This document shows positions 6,159 to 7,987 of a stretch of 7,987 bases of DNA, one piece after another (positions within the stretch are counted from its first letter, which is position 1; each line of letters starts with the position of its first letter). Below the pieces are notes generated by a model. That model was not told where the DNA came from and ran no database searches. It was given only the letters and a program-made list of their open reading frames with translations. Location: NCBI GenBank assembly GCA_003456035.1, contig DMPJ01000063.1, positions 1 through 7,987 on the forward strand, given 5' to 3'. Made by a program: the position numbers and the translations under genes. Source of the DNA: Planktothrix sp. UBA8402 (GTDB lineage Bacteria; Cyanobacteriota; Cyanobacteriia; Cyanobacteriales; Microcoleaceae).

Positions 6159-6749
6159 ATGGTGGAAAGATTAACTCTCAATTTACCCTCTATTCACACT
6201 TTAACCGATGAACAATTTTTTGAACTTTGTAGCGAAAATAGAGATTTACAATTTGAAAAAACTGCTGATGGAGTTTTAATAATTATGCCACCAACGGGAG
6301 GAGAAACAGGACGAAGAAATGTTTCTATTTTGTTTCAGTTAGAAACCTGGAGTCAACAAGATAAAACCGGAGTTACCTTTGATTCTTCTACCTGTTTTAA
6401 ACTTCCTAATGGCGCAAATCGTTCTCCCGATGGGTCATGGATACAACTAGAAAGATGGCAACAATTAACACCAGAAGCAAGAGAAAAATTTCCCCCTATT
6501 TGTCCAGATTTTGTGATCGAATTACGGTCAAAAACCGATAGTTTAACCACGCTGCAAAATAAAATGAAAGAATATCAACAAAATGGGGTAAAATTAGGAT
6601 TGTTGATTGATCCCATTCAAAAAAAAGTAGAAATATATCGACTCAATCAACCTGTTGAAATCTTACAAAACCCTGATCAATTATCAGGAGAAGATATTTT
6701 AAAGGGTTTTATTTTAGACTTAAATCCTATTTTTAATCTTAACAATTAA
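6159..6749 (+). CDS. Uma2 family endonuclease-like protein (DUF820)
   Basis: A 196-residue protein of the PD-(D/E)XK-like Uma2 family, heavily expanded in cyanobacteria. Seen: LTDEQFFELCSENRDLQFEKTADGVLIIMPPTGGETG over residues 15-51, where FFELCSENRDLQFEKTADG is the typical substrate-independent N-terminal motif; RSPDGSWIQLERW (88-100) with D91; CPDFVIELRSKTDSL (115-129) with D117 and E121; and KMKEYQQNGVKLGLLIDP (135-152), the K-containing helix and final strand. The acidic pair and lysine are in place, so the nuclease fold looks intact. Length is normal. DNA cleavage in this family is predicted from fold rather than established, and no partner gene is seen. It could be co-transcribed with the upstream membrane protein (35-bp gap), but no functional link is apparent. 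The stop is 3 bp from the convergent ABM gene's stop. Confidence 0.93.
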   Translation: MVERLTLNLPSIHTLTDEQFFELCSENRDLQFEKTADGVLIIMPPTGGETGRRNVSILFQLETWSQQDKTGVTFDSSTCFKLPNGANRSPDGSWIQLERWQQLTPEAREKFPPICPDFVIELRSKTDSLTTLQNKMKEYQQNGVKLGLLIDPIQKKVEIYRLNQPVEILQNPDQLSGEDILKGFILDLNPIFNLNN

Positions 6750-6752
6750 ACC

Positions 6753-7049
6753 CTATAAAATCCGATCATAACACCGAATATCCGGTGGACTAGCAACTAA
6801 ATCCTTAATTGCAATTGCAGCAGTTTGAAGATGAACACTTGCCAAATGAGTTTGCAAATGATCTAAACTTTCCCATTCTTCTACAAAAGTAAAATCCGTT
6901 GGATCTTCTTGATTTTGTAATAAATCATATTGTAAACAACCCGCTTCCTGGCGAGTAGGTTCAACTAACCCAATTAATACCGCTTTTAACGCTTCTACCT
7001 GATTCGGTAACGCCACAACACGGGCAACAACACGCAAGATTTGAGTCAT
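6753..7049 (-). CDS. ABM-domain putative quinol monooxygenase (YgiN-like)
   Basis: A 98-residue single-domain protein of the dimeric alpha+beta barrel, antibiotic biosynthesis monooxygenase family. Seen: strand-1 ILRVVARVVALPNQVEALKAVL (4-25), then LVEPTRQEAGCLQYDLLQNQ (28-47), DPTDFTFVEEWESLDHLQTHLAS (49-71) with the conserved EEWES and the HLAS.HLQ segment (H68, H73), and a final beta strand (DIRCYDRIL). Such proteins are cytoplasmic and cofactor-free, acting on quinones or small oxygenated compounds; others are non-enzymatic. The exact substrate cannot be told. Length and order are complete. The start is the ATG next to the beta strand; the upstream sequence reads GAGAA about 8 nt before it, a weak Shine-Dalgarno. 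Divergent from the AlbA_2 gene with 104 bp between starts. Confidence 0.9.
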   Translation of the reverse strand: MTQILRVVARVVALPNQVEALKAVLIGLVEPTRQEAGCLQYDLLQNQEDPTDFTFVEEWESLDHLQTHLASVHLQTAAIAIKDLVASPPDIRCYDRIL

Positions 7050-7093
7050 TTTAAAGTTCTCGTTGACTTCAGTTAATATTTTATCATTTGTGT

Positions 7094-7121
7094 TTGATTT
7101 TTTTAAAAAATAGTTTATAAT
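7094..7121 (+). promoter_or_regulatory. Sigma70-type promoter for the AlbA_2 gene
   Basis: TTGATT (7094-7099), 16-bp spacer, TATAAT (7116-7121, perfect -10). The spacer is a T/A tract. Predicted transcription start is around 7128, leaving a leader of about 26 nt before ATG 7154. Confidence 0.6.
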
Positions 7122-7153
7122 TAATCAATAGAATATCTTAAAATCGCCTAAAA

Positions 7154-7987
7154 ATGGATGACGCTGAATTAGAAAAGCTGCTTAAGGATCTAGAATCAGA
7201 TCGAGTAGAACGTAAAGCATCCTCATCAGACAGGGGAAAACTTCAGGAAACTATTTGTGCGTTCGCTAATGACTTACCAAATCATCAACAACCTGGGGTA
7301 CTTTTTATTGGTGTTAATGATAATGGTAATTGTGCTAATCTTGCCATCACCGATGAACTCTTAAAAAACTTGGCTGAGATGCGTTCTAATGGAAATATCC
7401 TACCGTTTCCTACAATGACAGTTCAGAAACGTGCGATCGCAGGATGTGAATTAGCCGTTATTGTTGTAAAACCTTCCTATGCGCCTCCTGTGCGCTATAA
7501 CGGACGGGTTTGGATACGAGTAGGGCCACGTCGCGCCACCGCTACCGCCGAAGAAGAACGTCGGTTATCAGAAAAACGGCGTTCTAGGGATTTACCTTTT
7601 GATATTCAAGCGTTACCTTCTGCCAGTTTAGAGGATTTTAATTTAAACCTATTTCAGCAAGAATATTTACCCGCTAGTTTACCCTTAGATATCCTAGAAC
7701 AAAATCAAAGAACCATTGAACAACAACTAGCTTCTGTTAGATTTATTAATCGTCTTAATCATCCTATTCAACCGACAAATTTAGGTATTTTAGTTATTGG
7801 GAAAGAACCTAGAGATTTTATTCCGGGTGCTTATATTCAATTTCTTAGAATTGAAGGAACTGAATTAACTGATCCGATCAAATATCAAAAAGAGATAACT
7901 GGATCGATTTCTCAAATCTTGAGACAGTTGGATGAAACCCTACAAATTAATATTTCAGTAGCTTCTGATTTCATCACTCAACCTTTA
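7154..7987 (+). CDS. AlbA_2 (Schlafen-type) domain protein, 3'-truncated by window end
   Basis: Open from ATG 7154 to the last base (278 residues) with no stop, so the gene continues beyond the window. Seen: ESDRVERKAS (14-23) followed by LQETICAFANDL (30-41) and GVLFIGVNDNGN (48-59), the E-K and FAN...G.L.IGV..NG signature of the AlbA_2/divergent AAA_4 domain (PF04326), continuing to IVVKPSYAPPVRYNGRVWIR and VGPRRATATAEE up to about residue 134. After a charged linker comes PTNLGILVIGKEPRDFIPGA (207-226) and IQFLRIEGTELTDPI (228-242), resembling the segment that follows AlbA_2 in COG2865-type proteins, which usually carry a GHKL-like ATPase region and winged HTH further on. Such proteins are predicted nucleic-acid-binding regulators; some AlbA_2 proteins occur in defence loci. 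No strong Shine-Dalgarno. The C-terminal domains are not visible. Confidence 0.85.
   Translation, partial: MDDAELEKLLKDLESDRVERKASSSDRGKLQETICAFANDLPNHQQPGVLFIGVNDNGNCANLAITDELLKNLAEMRSNGNILPFPTMTVQKRAIAGCELAVIVVKPSYAPPVRYNGRVWIRVGPRRATATAEEERRLSEKRRSRDLPFDIQALPSASLEDFNLNLFQQEYLPASLPLDILEQNQRTIEQQLASVRFINRLNHPIQPTNLGILVIGKEPRDFIPGAYIQFLRIEGTELTDPIKYQKEITGSISQILRQLDETLQINISVASDFITQPL
7433..7440. repeat. HIP1 octamer GCGATCGC
   Basis: Third HIP1 copy, inside the AlbA_2 gene, showing that this gene too has cyanobacterial sequence character and is not an obviously recent import from another phylum. Confidence 0.9.

Noticed and set aside
6353..6550. 65-codon minus-strand frame within the Uma2 gene
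   Set aside because: It is a shadow of the Uma2 coding sequence with no motif or ribosome site.
1..7987. tRNA, rRNA, CRISPR array, insertion sequence or riboswitch
   Set aside because: No regularly spaced repeats, transposase, tRNA-like arms or recognised riboswitch core were seen by eye on either strand.

Overview
The window looks like chromosomal DNA of a filamentous, Planktothrix/Oscillatoria-type cyanobacterium. Three GCGATCGC (HIP1) octamers lie in coding sequence, non-coding DNA is AT-rich, and a GTAGAGACG-type palindrome of the sort I recall from cyanobacterial intergenic regions is present. The protein families (Uma2, a RelE/ParE-HigA-like toxin-antitoxin pair, a renalase-like oxidoreductase, YaaW) also fit. 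The genus is an inference from sequence style, not from a search.

Layout. 1-532: an HNH endonuclease on the minus strand, divergent from alanine racemase (alr, 606-1811, plus). 1812-1983: an intergenic region with a near-perfect 17-bp-arm hairpin nested inside a longer, degenerate inverted repeat; it separates the convergent alr and a renalase-like FAD oxidoreductase (1984-3042, minus). 3145-3796: a two-gene type II toxin-antitoxin cassette, toxin first, overlapping by 29 bp. 3926-4765: a YaaW-family protein that appears to start at TTG behind a perfect AGGAGG. 4810-6123: a polytopic O-antigen ligase/polymerase-like (Wzy_C) membrane protein. 6159-6749: a Uma2-family nuclease-like protein, converging with only 3 bp of spacing on a small ABM-domain monooxygenase (6753-7049, minus). 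7154 to the window end: an incomplete gene with an AlbA_2 (Schlafen-type) domain, transcribed divergently from the ABM gene behind a good sigma70-like promoter.

The genes do not form one pathway. Housekeeping functions (peptidoglycan D-alanine supply, possible surface polysaccharide assembly, small-molecule redox) are interspersed with typical cyanobacterial accessory genes (toxin-antitoxin, Uma2, HNH, AlbA_2). Only the toxin-antitoxin pair is clearly a co-operating unit; yaaW, wzy-like and uma2 lie in the same direction with gaps of 44 and 35 bp and may be co-transcribed.

I see no clear new multi-gene system. The items most worth checking are the nested palindromic element at 1886-1999, the divergent antitoxin, and the truncated AlbA_2 gene at the right edge, whose neighbours are out of view.
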